From Staphylococcus xylosus NJ (GTDB taxonomy: Bacteria; Bacillota; Bacilli; Staphylococcales; Staphylococcaceae): a stretch of 64,000 nucleotides of DNA. Shown here piece by piece: positions 18,032-26,668 of the stretch (position 1 is its first letter; every line of letters begins with the position of its first letter). Location of the stretch: positions 1-64,000 of the forward strand of contig NZ_ANMR01000015.1 of NCBI RefSeq assembly GCF_000338275.1. The letters run 5' to 3'. The position numbers and the translations under genes were made by a program. Under the pieces are notes generated by a model that saw only the letters and a program-made list of their open reading frames with translations, had not been told where the DNA came from and searched no databases.

Positions 18032-18081
18032 TATATTAAATGTAAAAGATATTTGACATTTAATATAGGCTGTTTTATATT
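18032..18081 (+). promoter_or_regulatory. sigma-A promoter overlapped by a 12-bp inverted repeat
   Basis: The promoter is TTGACA (18053-18058), a 17-nt spacer and TATATT (18076-18081). A perfect 12-bp inverted repeat, TATATTAAATGT (18032-18043) and ACATTTAATATA (18056-18067), covers the -35 box. A further ACATTTA half-site lies next to the downstream ribosome-binding site. It is a good candidate operator for the Xre regulator encoded in this transcript. Confidence 0.7.
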
Positions 18082-18120
18082 GATGATGTCAAAAACTTTT
18101 TACATTTAGGAGATGAAATT

Positions 18121-18447
18121 ATGAATTTTATATTTTTCATTGGCATTTTGGTATTTTCTTGCTTTTGGACTTGGCTTACAAATAAATTTTTACCAGCTGA
18201 AACTTTAGATAAAAATAAATCACAATCACGCTATGATGAAAGACAAAGTAAAATGTTTATAGAAATTCTGGCGAAGAGTTTTATTTGGCTTATATATTCA
18301 TTATTATTTTTATTATTGTTAAGGGTTTTTGGTTGGTTTGATGTTGAGGGTGCTTTAATATCGACTTATCCTGAAATTATATTTATATTAATAGGTTTAT
18401 TTTTATTAGTATTTAATTATTTTATGACCAAAAAGAAGTACACATAA
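18121..18447 (+). CDS. small membrane protein paired with an Xre regulator
   Basis: 108 residues with three predicted membrane segments: 2-20 (FIFFIGILVFSCFWTWL), 55-72 and 82-102. A polar loop at 28-45 (KNKSQSRYDERQSK) separates the first two. The gene starts with the Shine-Dalgarno TAGGAGATG before ATG 18121 and is followed 18 nt later by a 61-residue HTH protein. Such membrane protein/Xre pairs are common in Firmicutes, and the membrane partner is often of unknown function. I do not recognise a specific role. Confidence 0.75.
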   Translation: MNFIFFIGILVFSCFWTWLTNKFLPAETLDKNKSQSRYDERQSKMFIEILAKSFIWLIYSLLFLLLLRVFGWFDVEGALISTYPEIIFILIGLFLLVFNYFMTKKKYT

Positions 18448-18465
18448 AAAATAAAGGTTGATCAT

Positions 18466-18651
18466 ATGAAGAATAAAATAAAGGTTTATAGAAAGCAAAA
18501 TGGCTTATCTCAGGAAACGTTAAGTAAAAACTTAAATGTTTCAAGACAGACTATAAATGCGATTGAAAATGATAAATATGACCCTTCTTTAATGTTAGCA
18601 TTTAAATTAGCTAAACAGTTTAATGTCACGGTGGACGAATTATTCTCTTAG
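18466..18651 (+). CDS. Xre/Cro-type helix-turn-helix regulator
   Basis: 61 residues, essentially one HTH_3 domain: VYRKQNGLSQETLSKNLNVS, then RQTINAIENDKYDPSL and AFKLAKQFNVTVDELF. This size and sequence match the stand-alone 'YxaI/YgzD-like' small transcriptional regulators of Firmicutes. It lies 18 nt downstream of the membrane protein gene and shares its promoter, so autoregulation through the inverted repeat at 18032-18067 is likely. Confidence 0.85.
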   Translation: MKNKIKVYRKQNGLSQETLSKNLNVSRQTINAIENDKYDPSLMLAFKLAKQFNVTVDELFS

Positions 18652-18727
18652 GCATATCAGTTTCTTTTTGAACTAGGGAAGTTTAATATAAAGCTATTAA
18701 ATTAGTAATGAAACGAGGAATGAACAT

Positions 18728-19252
18728 ATGTCTACATTAGTTGTAGTTGCGCATCCAGATATTAATAATTCAACTGTTAATAAAGCATGGAGAGATGAAT
18801 TATCTCAACATGAGGAATTAGTAACCGTTCATGAGATTTATCCAGAATACCCACACGGTCAGATTGATATTGAAAAGGAACAAAAATTGTTCGAAGCACA
18901 TGATCATATTATTTTTCAATATCCATTATATTGGTATAGCTGTCCACCATTATTAAAACAATATTTAGATGAAGTATTTACCTATGGCTGGGCGTATGGC
19001 TCACAAGGAAATGCGTTAGAAGGAAAGCAAATTGGATTAGCAATTTCAATCGGGGCCGTACCAGAAGCTTATACACCTGAAGGTAACGTCCAGTTTACAA
19101 TAGAGGAATTAATTAGTCCTATGATTGCGACAACGCGTTTCGTAAAAGCAAACTATGTAGGTGCACATAAATTATATAGCGCATTTACGATTACACCGAG
19201 TCAATTAGCAGAAAATACACAATCATACTTAGAATTTATTAAACAAATATAA
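18728..19252 (+). CDS. NAD(P)H-dependent quinone oxidoreductase, flavodoxin-like (YwrO/KefF-type)
   Basis: A 174-residue flavoprotein with the flavodoxin-2 fold. The N-terminal MSTLVVVAHPDINNSTVNKAW is the FMN/FAD phosphate loop region. FQYPLYWYSCPPLLKQYLDEVFTYGWAYG is diagnostic of two-electron quinone reductases, and ISIGAVPEAYTPEG follows. It probably reduces quinones or nitro compounds without making semiquinones. RBS GAGGAA precedes ATG 18728. It is a single gene with its own terminator, and other electrophile-detoxifying genes follow in this region. Confidence 0.82.
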   Translation: MSTLVVVAHPDINNSTVNKAWRDELSQHEELVTVHEIYPEYPHGQIDIEKEQKLFEAHDHIIFQYPLYWYSCPPLLKQYLDEVFTYGWAYGSQGNALEGKQIGLAISIGAVPEAYTPEGNVQFTIEELISPMIATTRFVKANYVGAHKLYSAFTITPSQLAENTQSYLEFIKQI

Positions 19253-19259
19253 AATGAGT

Positions 19260-19290
19260 GAGCCTGTGGCATAAGAGATGTCGCAGGCTC
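19260..19290 (+). terminator. rho-independent terminator
   Basis: GAGCCTGTG (19260-19268) and CGCAGGCTC (19282-19290) form a 9-bp stem with one wobble, followed by AAATTTTAGTTT. It lies 8 nt after the quinone oxidoreductase stop. Confidence 0.65.
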
Positions 19291-19423
19291 AAATTTTAGT
19301 TTAACAATAGTTGAATGTATAACTGTTCAAAGCATGATGCGTAAAGAGAAATACAACAAAATATGAGTTGAATAATTTACTCTCAATTATGTTAGTAATC
19401 GAGATAAAGTGCATAGGTTTACT

Positions 19424-19451
19424 TTGAAACAATGAGCATTGTCGATATAAT
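19424..19451 (+). promoter_or_regulatory. sigma-A promoter with a palindromic spacer, upstream of a Cof-type HAD gene
   Basis: TTGAAA (19424-19429), a 16-nt spacer and TATAAT (19446-19451). The spacer contains ACAATG-AG-CATTGT (19429-19442), a 6+2+6 inverted repeat that could bind a regulator. The downstream gene starts at 19493. Confidence 0.55.
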
Positions 19452-19492
19452 GAAAGGGCGTACATATAAATTGGAAGATTTGAGGGGTCAAT

Positions 19493-20299
19493 ATGATAAA
19501 AGCAATCGCAGTTGATATGGATGGTACATTTTTAAATTCAAACAAAACGTATGACGAGCATAGATTTGATAAGATATTTAAGCAACTTAAAGCTCAAAAT
19601 ATTAAATTTATAGCAGCAAGTGGTAATCAATATGCAAAATTAAAATCGATATTTGGTGAACGTGACATGTTCTTTGTAGCTGAAAATGGTGCTGTTATTT
19701 ATGAAGGGGATATATTATACGACTATCAAGCGTTTGATAGAGAGTTTTACCAAGAAATTATTGACTATTTAAATGTTGAACGTGAAATTGATAATTTAAT
19801 TGTTTGTGGTCTAAACAGCGCTTATATTTTAAAGGATAACAACGATGCATTTAAAAAAGACGCTCACTTCTACTATCGCGAACTAAAAGAGATAGATAAC
19901 TTTCAAGATTTACCGGAAGATGAATATGTAAAAATCGCGCTTAATATCAATAGAGAATCTCATCCTACATTAGATGAAGACTTAAGTACAAAATTCAGTG
20001 AAAATTTAAAGTTAGTATCTAGCGGCCGTGATAGTATTGATTTAATTATACCAGGAATGACTAAAGGTAGTGCTTTAGAGAGACTTTTAAAACATTGGCA
20101 ATTAGATGCAGAAGATTTGATGGCTTTTGGTGATGCTAATAATGATTTAGACATGTTGCAATTAGCCAAACATAGCTACGTCATGGCAAATAGTGAAGAT
20201 GAAACATTATTTGAAATTGCTAATTATGTGGCACCGTCTCATGATGAACAGGGTGTGCTAACAACTATTGAGGAACAAGTACTTCAGCCACTAAATTAA
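19493..20299 (+). CDS. Cof-type HAD-IIB phosphatase
   Basis: A 268-residue cytoplasmic sugar-phosphate or flavin-phosphate phosphatase of the Cof/YxeH type. Motif I is AVDMDGTFLN (nucleophile Asp8, Asp10). Motif II is AASGNQ, motif III holds the Lys of GMTKGSAL, and motif IV is AFGDANNDLDML. The cap domain occupies the middle. Staphylococci have many paralogues and the substrate cannot be read from sequence. TTGAGGGG lies before ATG 19493. Confidence 0.85.
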   Translation: MIKAIAVDMDGTFLNSNKTYDEHRFDKIFKQLKAQNIKFIAASGNQYAKLKSIFGERDMFFVAENGAVIYEGDILYDYQAFDREFYQEIIDYLNVEREIDNLIVCGLNSAYILKDNNDAFKKDAHFYYRELKEIDNFQDLPEDEYVKIALNINRESHPTLDEDLSTKFSENLKLVSSGRDSIDLIIPGMTKGSALERLLKHWQLDAEDLMAFGDANNDLDMLQLAKHSYVMANSEDETLFEIANYVAPSHDEQGVLTTIEEQVLQPLN

Positions 20300-20373
20300 T
20301 AGTGAATAAAGTTTTTATAACTTGATACGTAATTTATAAACATATCGTTTTAATAAGATATGGAATTTGACTA

Positions 20374-20385
20374 TACTTAAAAGTA
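20374..20385. promoter_or_regulatory. short dyad in the nitroreductase promoter region
   Basis: TACTT-AA-AAGTA, overlapping a possible TATACT -10 hexamer 35-40 nt before the nitroreductase start. Redox-responsive MarR/DUF24 regulators bind similar short dyads, but the match is weak. Confidence 0.3.
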
Positions 20386-20414
20386 CTTAAATTGAAAGGT
20401 AGGATATAAAAGTT

Positions 20415-21074
20415 ATGGATCAAATGCAACAAATGCTGCTAAATGCTTTTAATTTTAGACATGCAACAAAACGTTTTGATGCTAATAAAAAAATCTCAGA
20501 TAGTGATTTTAACACCATCTTAGAAACGGGTAGATTGTCTCCAAGTTCACTAGGATTAGAGCCGTGGAAATTTGTAGTAGTTCAAAACCGTGAAATAAGA
20601 GATGAACTTAAAGAAATTAGTTGGGGAGCACAAGGCCAATTAGATACGGCAAGTCATTTTGTTTTGATTTTAGCACGTAAAAATGTGACTTCACAATCAC
20701 CATATGTGCAACATATGATACGAAATATCAAACAATATAGTGAAGAGAGTATTCCTGCTACAGAACAAAAATTTGATAATTTCCAAACTAGTTTTCATAT
20801 AAATGATACGCCACAGTCGTTACTAGATTGGGCAAGAAAGCAAACTTATATAGCCCTCGGTAATATGATGACGAGCGCGGCATTACTTAATATAGATTCA
20901 TGTCCAATTGAAGGATTTGATTTAGATGCTGCCACAGCGTACTTATCAGAAAAAGGTATTGTTGATTCTGAAAACTTTGCCCCCTCTGTTATGGTAGCCT
21001 TTGGATACAGAGAAACTGATCCTAAAGCTAAAGTACGTCAACCACAAACTGATGTCGTTGAATGGTTAGAATAA
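20415..21074 (+). CDS. NAD(P)H-dependent nitroreductase, NfsB/YfkO-like
   Basis: A 219-residue FMN enzyme. The N-terminal [16 protein letters not shown] carries the RxxxRxF phosphate-contact motif typical of the family. [16 protein letters not shown] and the [20 protein letters not shown] segment form the FMN pocket, and [17 protein letters not shown] is near the end. It reduces nitroaromatics and quinones as a dimer. RBS AAAGGTAGGA precedes ATG 20415. Together with neighbouring catE and quinone reductase genes it suggests an electrophile-stress zone. Confidence 0.87.
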   Translation: MDQMQQMLLNAFNFRHATKRFDANKKISDSDFNTILETGRLSPSSLGLEPWKFVVVQNREIRDELKEISWGAQGQLDTASHFVLILARKNVTSQSPYVQHMIRNIKQYSEESIPATEQKFDNFQTSFHINDTPQSLLDWARKQTYIALGNMMTSAALLNIDSCPIEGFDLDAATAYLSEKGIVDSENFAPSVMVAFGYRETDPKAKVRQPQTDVVEWLE

Positions 21075-21083
21075 TTAAAAAGT

Positions 21084-21130
21084 AAGGAGTAGGACAGTAA
21101 TTTTGAAATTGAATTACTGTCCTACTCCTT
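21084..21130. terminator. bidirectional terminator with a 19-bp perfect stem
   Basis: AAGGAGTAGGACAGTAATT (21084-21102) and its exact reverse complement (21112-21130) with a 9-nt loop. It separates the convergent nitroreductase and catE genes. Its outer half resembles the dispersed palindromes but its core differs. Confidence 0.85.
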
Positions 21131-21196
21131 ATTTGTTTTGAGGTGAACTATATATCAAATTATAAAGACTGAGTTCTTATCTGTTACCAAAACACT

Positions 21197-22006
21197 TTAA
21201 ATTTTATCTGCTACAAAGCTTTCGTTGCTGTGTATAATGATTTCAAAACCCTCTGGCCCCTCAAATTGTTCTCTATGCGTATTTGGTTTATAAATCGACA
21301 CTTTTGATAAACCAAGGCTGCTATCATTGTCTTGGCGTACGATATTGGATTGCCATGTGTTAATAGCGATGTGATGATGGTAATGGTTTGTAGACATGAA
21401 AAGTGCTTGGGGAAAATCAGAGATATGCTCAAGTCCAAGTTTGTTTAAATAGAAATCTTTTGATTTCTCTAAATTGGCTGCTTTCAAATGTAAGTGGCCA
21501 ATTTTCGCATTGGTGGGCATGCCTTGCCATCCAGCTTTACTACGTTGTGATACTAAGTCATCGACATCTACTGCAAGTGTATCCATCTTGACTTTATTAT
21601 CTTCCCATAGCCAATTCTCTTTAGGTCGATCAGCATAAATCTCAATGCCATTACCTTCAGGATCATCGAAATACAATGCCTCACTAACAAGGTGGTCTCC
21701 ACCTCCAATTTGTACGCCTAAACTTGCGGCGTGATATAAAAAATTACCTAAATCTTGTCTGTTAGGCAATAACAAGGCGATATGGAATAGTCCTGATTCT
21801 CTCATAGAAGGACGTCTACCATCTTTGACTTCTTGTAAAGTTAAGCTATGTCCGTTACTTCCTATATTGAAAGTAACGCCTGTATTAGACTCTAACTTTA
21901 TGGATAAGCCTAAAATTTGTGTATAGAAAGTTGTCATTTTTTCTAAATCAGCAACATTTAAAGTGATATTAGTGACTTGAATTGATTGATTATCGTGAAA
22001 AGACAT
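21197..22006 (-). CDS. catE: catechol-2,3-dioxygenase-like VOC protein CatE
   Basis: About 269 residues with tandem vicinal-oxygen-chelate modules. The first is NITLNVADLEKMTTFYTQIL with LFHIALLLPNR and GNGIEIYADRP; the second is IGHLHLKAANLEKSKDFYL with HHIAINTW and GFEIIIHS. Metal-ligand His/Glu positions are visible in both. The family opens catechol rings and serves quinone detoxification in Bacillus and Staphylococcus. ATG 22006 is preceded by AAGGAG. The promoter carries an exact QsrR-type box. Confidence 0.85.
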   Translation of the reverse strand: MSFHDNQSIQVTNITLNVADLEKMTTFYTQILGLSIKLESNTGVTFNIGSNGHSLTLQEVKDGRRPSMRESGLFHIALLLPNRQDLGNFLYHAASLGVQIGGGDHLVSEALYFDDPEGNGIEIYADRPKENWLWEDNKVKMDTLAVDVDDLVSQRSKAGWQGMPTNAKIGHLHLKAANLEKSKDFYLNKLGLEHISDFPQALFMSTNHYHHHIAINTWQSNIVRQDNDSSLGLSKVSIYKPNTHREQFEGPEGFEIIIHSNESFVADKI

Positions 22007-22060
22007 TATCAAACTCCTTGTTGTTTACTTGTATTTTTAAAGATTACAAGCATTACTTTA

Positions 22061-22075
22061 GTATAAAAAGTATAC
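22061..22075 (-). promoter_or_regulatory. QsrR-type operator in the catE promoter
   Basis: GTATA-AAAAG-TATAC exactly fits the GTATA-N5-TATAC element described for the quinone-sensing repressor QsrR of S. aureus. On the minus strand it lies between a TTGACT -35 and TAAAGT -10, about 55-70 nt upstream of catE. Quinone-induced expression of catE is therefore likely. Confidence 0.72.
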
Positions 22076-22183
22076 CTAGTCAATGGAATGAACTTATAAT
22101 GATAATACTTTTTTAATTAGTATATATGTTGTGAAATGGGGTATAACGTTATGATAGAAAATACATAGATAGGACTGTTAAAC

Positions 22184-22729
22184 ATGACACACTATTATTT
22201 CAAAGAAAACTTTTTTAATGCTTCAAAGTCTACAATAGATATATACGATGATAATGATGAAGTAGCTTTTGAATTACAATTATTTTATACCTCTTTGGGG
22301 CAAGAAACGATGGCATTGTTTGGTAACGGTAAACAAAATTTTGAAATCACAGACGGCCATGATACTTTTCGAATTTTACAAGAAAGAACAATTAGTGGTG
22401 CGATTAAAACACCATTTAAAACAGTTTGGCAAGTAGAAAAGAATGGTCAGAAAATCGGAATCTTCCGCTCTAAAATGGGATTTAAGCCTTCTATGCAGTT
22501 CGAAGGTGATAAAGGAGATATATTAAAATTCCAATCAGGATTTTTTTCAAGAAGTGTTAAAGTATCTGATGGCAATAACGAGTTGATGCAAACTAAATCA
22601 GAACGGTTCAAATTAGCTTCGAGACATGATTTGTATATTGAAACTAAAACATATAATCCGGCGATGCTTATTATGATGTTTCAAGTTTTTTATGAATTTC
22701 AAGAACAACAAAGAAGAAATTCAAATTAG
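22184..22729 (+). CDS. tubby-like (LURP1-related/YxjI-type) protein
   Basis: A 181-residue soluble protein that reads as a small beta-barrel: a series of strands such as FFNASKSTIDIYDDNDEVAFEL, FEITDGHDTFRILQE, KTVWQVEKNGQKIGIFRSK and FFSRSVKVSDGNN. A hydrophobic C-terminal helix (PAMLIMMFQVFYEFQEQQ) follows. This is the layout of LOR/tubby C-terminal-like proteins such as YxjI, which may bind phospholipid. The function is unknown. It is a single gene, with a terminator-like hairpin at 22794-22834. Confidence 0.7.
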   Translation: MTHYYFKENFFNASKSTIDIYDDNDEVAFELQLFYTSLGQETMALFGNGKQNFEITDGHDTFRILQERTISGAIKTPFKTVWQVEKNGQKIGIFRSKMGFKPSMQFEGDKGDILKFQSGFFSRSVKVSDGNNELMQTKSERFKLASRHDLYIETKTYNPAMLIMMFQVFYEFQEQQRRNSN

Positions 22730-22793
22730 CTTAAGTGAAATCAAATTTAGTATAAATTATGCACCATCAACTTAAACTAATTAATAGAAGATG

Positions 22794-22834
22794 GAAACCT
22801 GAAGTCTATGTAAAAGCGTTAGATTTTAGGTTTC
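22794..22834 (+). terminator. rho-independent terminator
   Basis: GAAACCTGAAGTCTA pairs imperfectly with TAGATTTTAGGTTTC, followed by TATTTTTTAG. It lies downstream of the tubby-like gene. Confidence 0.6.
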
Positions 22835-22950
22835 TATTTTTTAGGGAATTTCAAATAGTAACAGTGTGTAATATATCCATTCTATTTACATATATCTACA
22901 TGTGGTAAGATATGAGAACATAGAATAAAAACATCATTGGGGGTGACGGG

Positions 22951-24732
22951 ATGAAAGTATTTTGGAAATTGGGATGGTTTTTTAAACAACAGAAACTTAG
23001 TTATATCATTGGTTTAGGGACATTATTGCTAATTGCATTAATTGAAATTGTGCCACCACAAATTATAGGGCGTACAATAGATCAAATGACGACAAATCAA
23101 TTAACATCTAAATTATTAATGGTTTATTTAGTTATATTGGTTGTAGTTGCCATATTAACTTATGTACTTAGATATGTATGGAGGTTATCTATATTTGGAA
23201 CGAGTCAAAAACTGGGACAAATTTTAAGAACATATCTTTACAAAAAGTATACAGATATGAGTGCTATATTCTTTCAAAATAGACGTACAGGAGATTTAAT
23301 GGCTCATGCTACAAATGATATCCGTGCCGTACAAAATGCAGCAGGTGCTGGAATCCTTATGATCGCGGATTCATTGATTACAGGGGGCACTGTAATTATA
23401 ACGATGGCTACAACAGTAAGTTGGAAACTCACATTGATTGCCATGATACCACTACCATTTATGGTGTTATTAACTAGTTTTTATGGAGCTCTTTTAAGTA
23501 AAGGGTTTAAAAAAGCTCAAGCTGCATTTAGTAAATTGAATGATAAAACACAAGAAAGTGTTGCAGGGATTAAAGTTACTAAAACTTTTGGATACGAATC
23601 CAGTGATCAAGCCGACTTTAAAGATTTAAGTGATGATGTGGTTGATAAAAACCTAAAAGTATCTAAAATAGACGCATTATTTGATCCGACAATTACATTA
23701 GTTATTGGTATGAGTTACTTTTTATCTATTGCTTTTGGAGCACAAATGGTCTTTCATAATGAGATAACCTTAGGACAACTCATCACTTTTACGACGTATC
23801 TAGGGATGTTAGTATGGCCGTTATTGGCATTGGGGTTATTTTTTAACATTGTACAAAGAGCAAAAGCTTCTTATGAACGTATAGAGGAAATAGGAAACTT
23901 ACCTAATGGTATCGATACTCATCATAAAACTGATAAAAGTCCTCAAGGTGATATTCACTTTAATATTGAACATTTTAATTTCCCAGGTAATGATAATCAA
24001 GGGGTGTATGATATTCACTTTACAATCAAACAAGGTACCACTGTAGGTATTGTTGGCCGTACAGGCTCAGGTAAGAGTACATTGATAAGGCTATTGTTAA
24101 GAGAGTTTGATACTAAACATGTTCAAGGTATAACATATGGTGCTTATCCGTTACGTGACTATAAAATTGGATTATTAAGAGGGCAATTTGGTTATGTACC
24201 ACAAGAACATTTTTTGTTTTCTACTACGATTCGAAATAACATCGCGTTTAGTAATGAGGCTATAGAAGATGATCAAATATATGAAGTAAGTCGATTAAGC
24301 CATATCCATGATGATATTATGAATTTTACTAATGGCTACCAAACAGTTGTAGGTGAACGGGGTGTATCATTATCAGGTGGGCAGAAGCAACGAGTTTCTA
24401 TAGCGAGAGCTTTATTATTGAATCCTGAGGTATTGATTTTAGATGATTCATTATCTGCTGTAGATGCACAAACTGAAGAGGTAATATTAGGGAACTTAGA
24501 ACATTTGAGAAAGAATAAAACTAATATTATAACAGCGCATCGTATGAGTGCCGTGAAACATGCTGACCTTATTATTGTTATGGATGAAGGGAAAATAGTT
24601 GAACGTGGTCATCATGAATCATTAATGCAACAACGAGGATGGTATTATGAAACTTATCAATCACAAGCGTTACAAGCCAAGTTGTCACGTAACTTAGACA
24701 ATCTTACGAAAGGGGATGGTGAAAATGACTGA
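22951..24732 (+). CDS. multidrug ABC exporter half-transporter, subunit A
   Basis: A 593-residue type IV ABC half-transporter. Six membrane helices lie in residues 1-310 and the nucleotide-binding domain follows. Walker A is GRTGSGKST, the signature LSGGQKQR, and Walker B is LILDDSLSAVD with Asp in place of the catalytic Glu. The second subunit keeps Glu (LDEATANID), so the pair forms an asymmetric heterodimer with one degenerate ATP site, as in YheI/YheH and BmrCD. The stop overlaps the start of the partner gene by 8 nt. Confidence 0.88.
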   Translation: MKVFWKLGWFFKQQKLSYIIGLGTLLLIALIEIVPPQIIGRTIDQMTTNQLTSKLLMVYLVILVVVAILTYVLRYVWRLSIFGTSQKLGQILRTYLYKKYTDMSAIFFQNRRTGDLMAHATNDIRAVQNAAGAGILMIADSLITGGTVIITMATTVSWKLTLIAMIPLPFMVLLTSFYGALLSKGFKKAQAAFSKLNDKTQESVAGIKVTKTFGYESSDQADFKDLSDDVVDKNLKVSKIDALFDPTITLVIGMSYFLSIAFGAQMVFHNEITLGQLITFTTYLGMLVWPLLALGLFFNIVQRAKASYERIEEIGNLPNGIDTHHKTDKSPQGDIHFNIEHFNFPGNDNQGVYDIHFTIKQGTTVGIVGRTGSGKSTLIRLLLREFDTKHVQGITYGAYPLRDYKIGLLRGQFGYVPQEHFLFSTTIRNNIAFSNEAIEDDQIYEVSRLSHIHDDIMNFTNGYQTVVGERGVSLSGGQKQRVSIARALLLNPEVLILDDSLSAVDAQTEEVILGNLEHLRKNKTNIITAHRMSAVKHADLIIVMDEGKIVERGHHESLMQQRGWYYETYQSQALQAKLSRNLDNLTKGDGEND

Positions 24733-26494
24733 ATACGAACACGCTAACTTAACCGCTAAAGACCAAGGAAGTGTGCTGATAAGGTTATTTAAATACACAT
24801 TACCCTATAAGTGGATTATTATTTTAGCATTCTTAACATTGATTATATCAACTGTTGCCAGCATGATGACGCCCTATATGGTGAAAATATTTATTGATGA
24901 TTATTTAACGCCACAAGACTTTCCGAGAAGTGCTATGATTTGGCTCATTGCGATTTTCTTAAGTGTGCAAATAATTGGTGCTTTAACACTTTATTTTAGC
25001 CAATATCTCTTTCAATATTTAGCGTTTAAAGTGATTCAACAATTGAGGATTGATGCTTTTAATAAACTAGGGAAATTAGGAATGAAGTATTTTGATGAAG
25101 TACCGAGTGGTAGTATTGTCTCACGACTAACAAATGATACCGAAACAATTGTGGACATGATCGTGGGAGTGTTCTCAACTTTTATTATGGCCTTATTTCT
25201 GATGATATCTAGTTATATCATGATGTTTGTATTAGACGTCAAATTAGCTTTAATAGCGCTTGTCTTTTTGCCTATTATTTTTGTTATCTTGTCTACTTAT
25301 CGTAAGTATTCAGCGTATTTATTTTCAAAATCAAGACAGCGTTTATCTGATTTGAATTCAAAATTAGCAGAGTCAATTGAAGGCATGAAAATTATACAAG
25401 CTTTTAATCAAGAAAGACGATTAAACAAAGAGTTCAATCAGATTAATGATGAACATTATCATTATATGTTGAAAACAGTGAAACTAGATAGTTTACTGTT
25501 AAGACCGGCTATTAGTTCTATCTCAATCTTTGCTATTGTAATGATTCTTGCTTATTTCGGTATAATTAGTTTTACCACTGGCGTGACAGCAGGTGTAGTT
25601 TTTGCATTTATTCAATACATGGAACGCTTTTTTGAACCGATTAATCAAGTTAGCCAAAACTTAAATATTTTACAGCAAGCGCTTGTATCGGCGAGTAGAG
25701 TTTTTGCGCTAATCGATGACGATACTTATGAGCCACAGCAAAATGAAATTGAATCAAATCACATAAATTCTGGGAAAATAGAGTTTGAAAATATTAGTTT
25801 TAGTTATGATGGCAATACTGATGTACTAAAAAATATTAATTTTACTGCTAATCCTGGAGAAATGATAGCACTTGTTGGTCACACAGGATCTGGTAAAAGT
25901 TCAATCATCAATTTATTTATGAGGTTTTATGAATATCAACGAGGAGATATTAAGATAGATGGACATTCCCTCAAGACAATACCTAAATCAGAATTAAAAG
26001 AAAAAATTGGTTTAGTATTACAGGATGCATTTATCTTTTATGGAACTATAGCGTCTAATATAAAATTATATCACCCTACAATGACGTATGAACAAGTGAA
26101 GGCAGCGGCAAAATTTGTTCATGCTAATCGTTTTATTGAGCAATTACCTGAACAATATCAGCACAAAGTAATTGAAAAGGGTAGTGCTTTTTCAAGTGGT
26201 CAAAGGCAGTTAATTGCATTTGCTAGAACAATTGCTACAGACCCTAAAATTTTAATTTTAGATGAAGCAACTGCCAATATTGATTCTGAGACTGAAGAAC
26301 AGATACAACAATCATTAAATGAAATGCGTAAAGGTCGGACAACATTAGCGATAGCTCATCGATTATCTACAATTCAAGATGCGGACCAGATTTTTGTTTT
26401 GAATCGAGGTGAGATAGTCGAATGTGGTACTCATGAACAATTAATTACACAAAAAGGCATATATCATAATATGTATTTACTTCAAAATGGTTAA
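24725..26494 (+). CDS. multidrug ABC exporter half-transporter, subunit B
   Basis: A 589-residue partner of the preceding subunit, with six N-terminal membrane helices and a C-terminal ATPase. Walker A is GHTGSGKSS and Walker B is LILDEATANID with the catalytic Glu. The signature reads FSSGQRQ, deviating from LSGGQ, which matches the asymmetric arrangement of such heterodimers. An ATG at 24716 touches the Shine-Dalgarno AAAGGGG (24708-24714), so ATG 24725 with 10-nt spacing is chosen. Substrate is unknown; drug or lipid export is typical. Confidence 0.88.
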   Translation: MTEYEHANLTAKDQGSVLIRLFKYTLPYKWIIILAFLTLIISTVASMMTPYMVKIFIDDYLTPQDFPRSAMIWLIAIFLSVQIIGALTLYFSQYLFQYLAFKVIQQLRIDAFNKLGKLGMKYFDEVPSGSIVSRLTNDTETIVDMIVGVFSTFIMALFLMISSYIMMFVLDVKLALIALVFLPIIFVILSTYRKYSAYLFSKSRQRLSDLNSKLAESIEGMKIIQAFNQERRLNKEFNQINDEHYHYMLKTVKLDSLLLRPAISSISIFAIVMILAYFGIISFTTGVTAGVVFAFIQYMERFFEPINQVSQNLNILQQALVSASRVFALIDDDTYEPQQNEIESNHINSGKIEFENISFSYDGNTDVLKNINFTANPGEMIALVGHTGSGKSSIINLFMRFYEYQRGDIKIDGHSLKTIPKSELKEKIGLVLQDAFIFYGTIASNIKLYHPTMTYEQVKAAAKFVHANRFIEQLPEQYQHKVIEKGSAFSSGQRQLIAFARTIATDPKILILDEATANIDSETEEQIQQSLNEMRKGRTTLAIAHRLSTIQDADQIFVLNRGEIVECGTHEQLITQKGIYHNMYLLQNG

Positions 26495-26556
26495 CTCTTT
26501 GTTCTAAAGATAGTAGTGTGTTTATAATAGATTTAATTTATATTTAACATAATGAA

Positions 26557-26599
26557 AAAGGTGAAACTAAGCCATTTATTTCTACTTAGTTTCACCTTT
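26557..26599. terminator. bidirectional terminator
   Basis: Perfect 15-bp stem AAAGGTGAAACTAAG (26557-26571)/CTTAGTTTCACCTTT (26585-26599). It is flanked by A-rich sequence on the left and T/C on the right, between the ABC exporter operon and the convergent small GNAT gene. Confidence 0.8.
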
Positions 26600-26668
26600 C
26601 ATTTGTATACAAATGAAATAAATACATGTCGAACCAAATATTAATCTGTTTGATTGAAATTTTTAACT

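Noticed and set aside
22120-22150. possible sigma-B promoter (GGGGTAT) before the tubby-like gene
   Set aside because: The -10 resembles GGGTAT but no acceptable GTTTAA -35 lies at the required distance.
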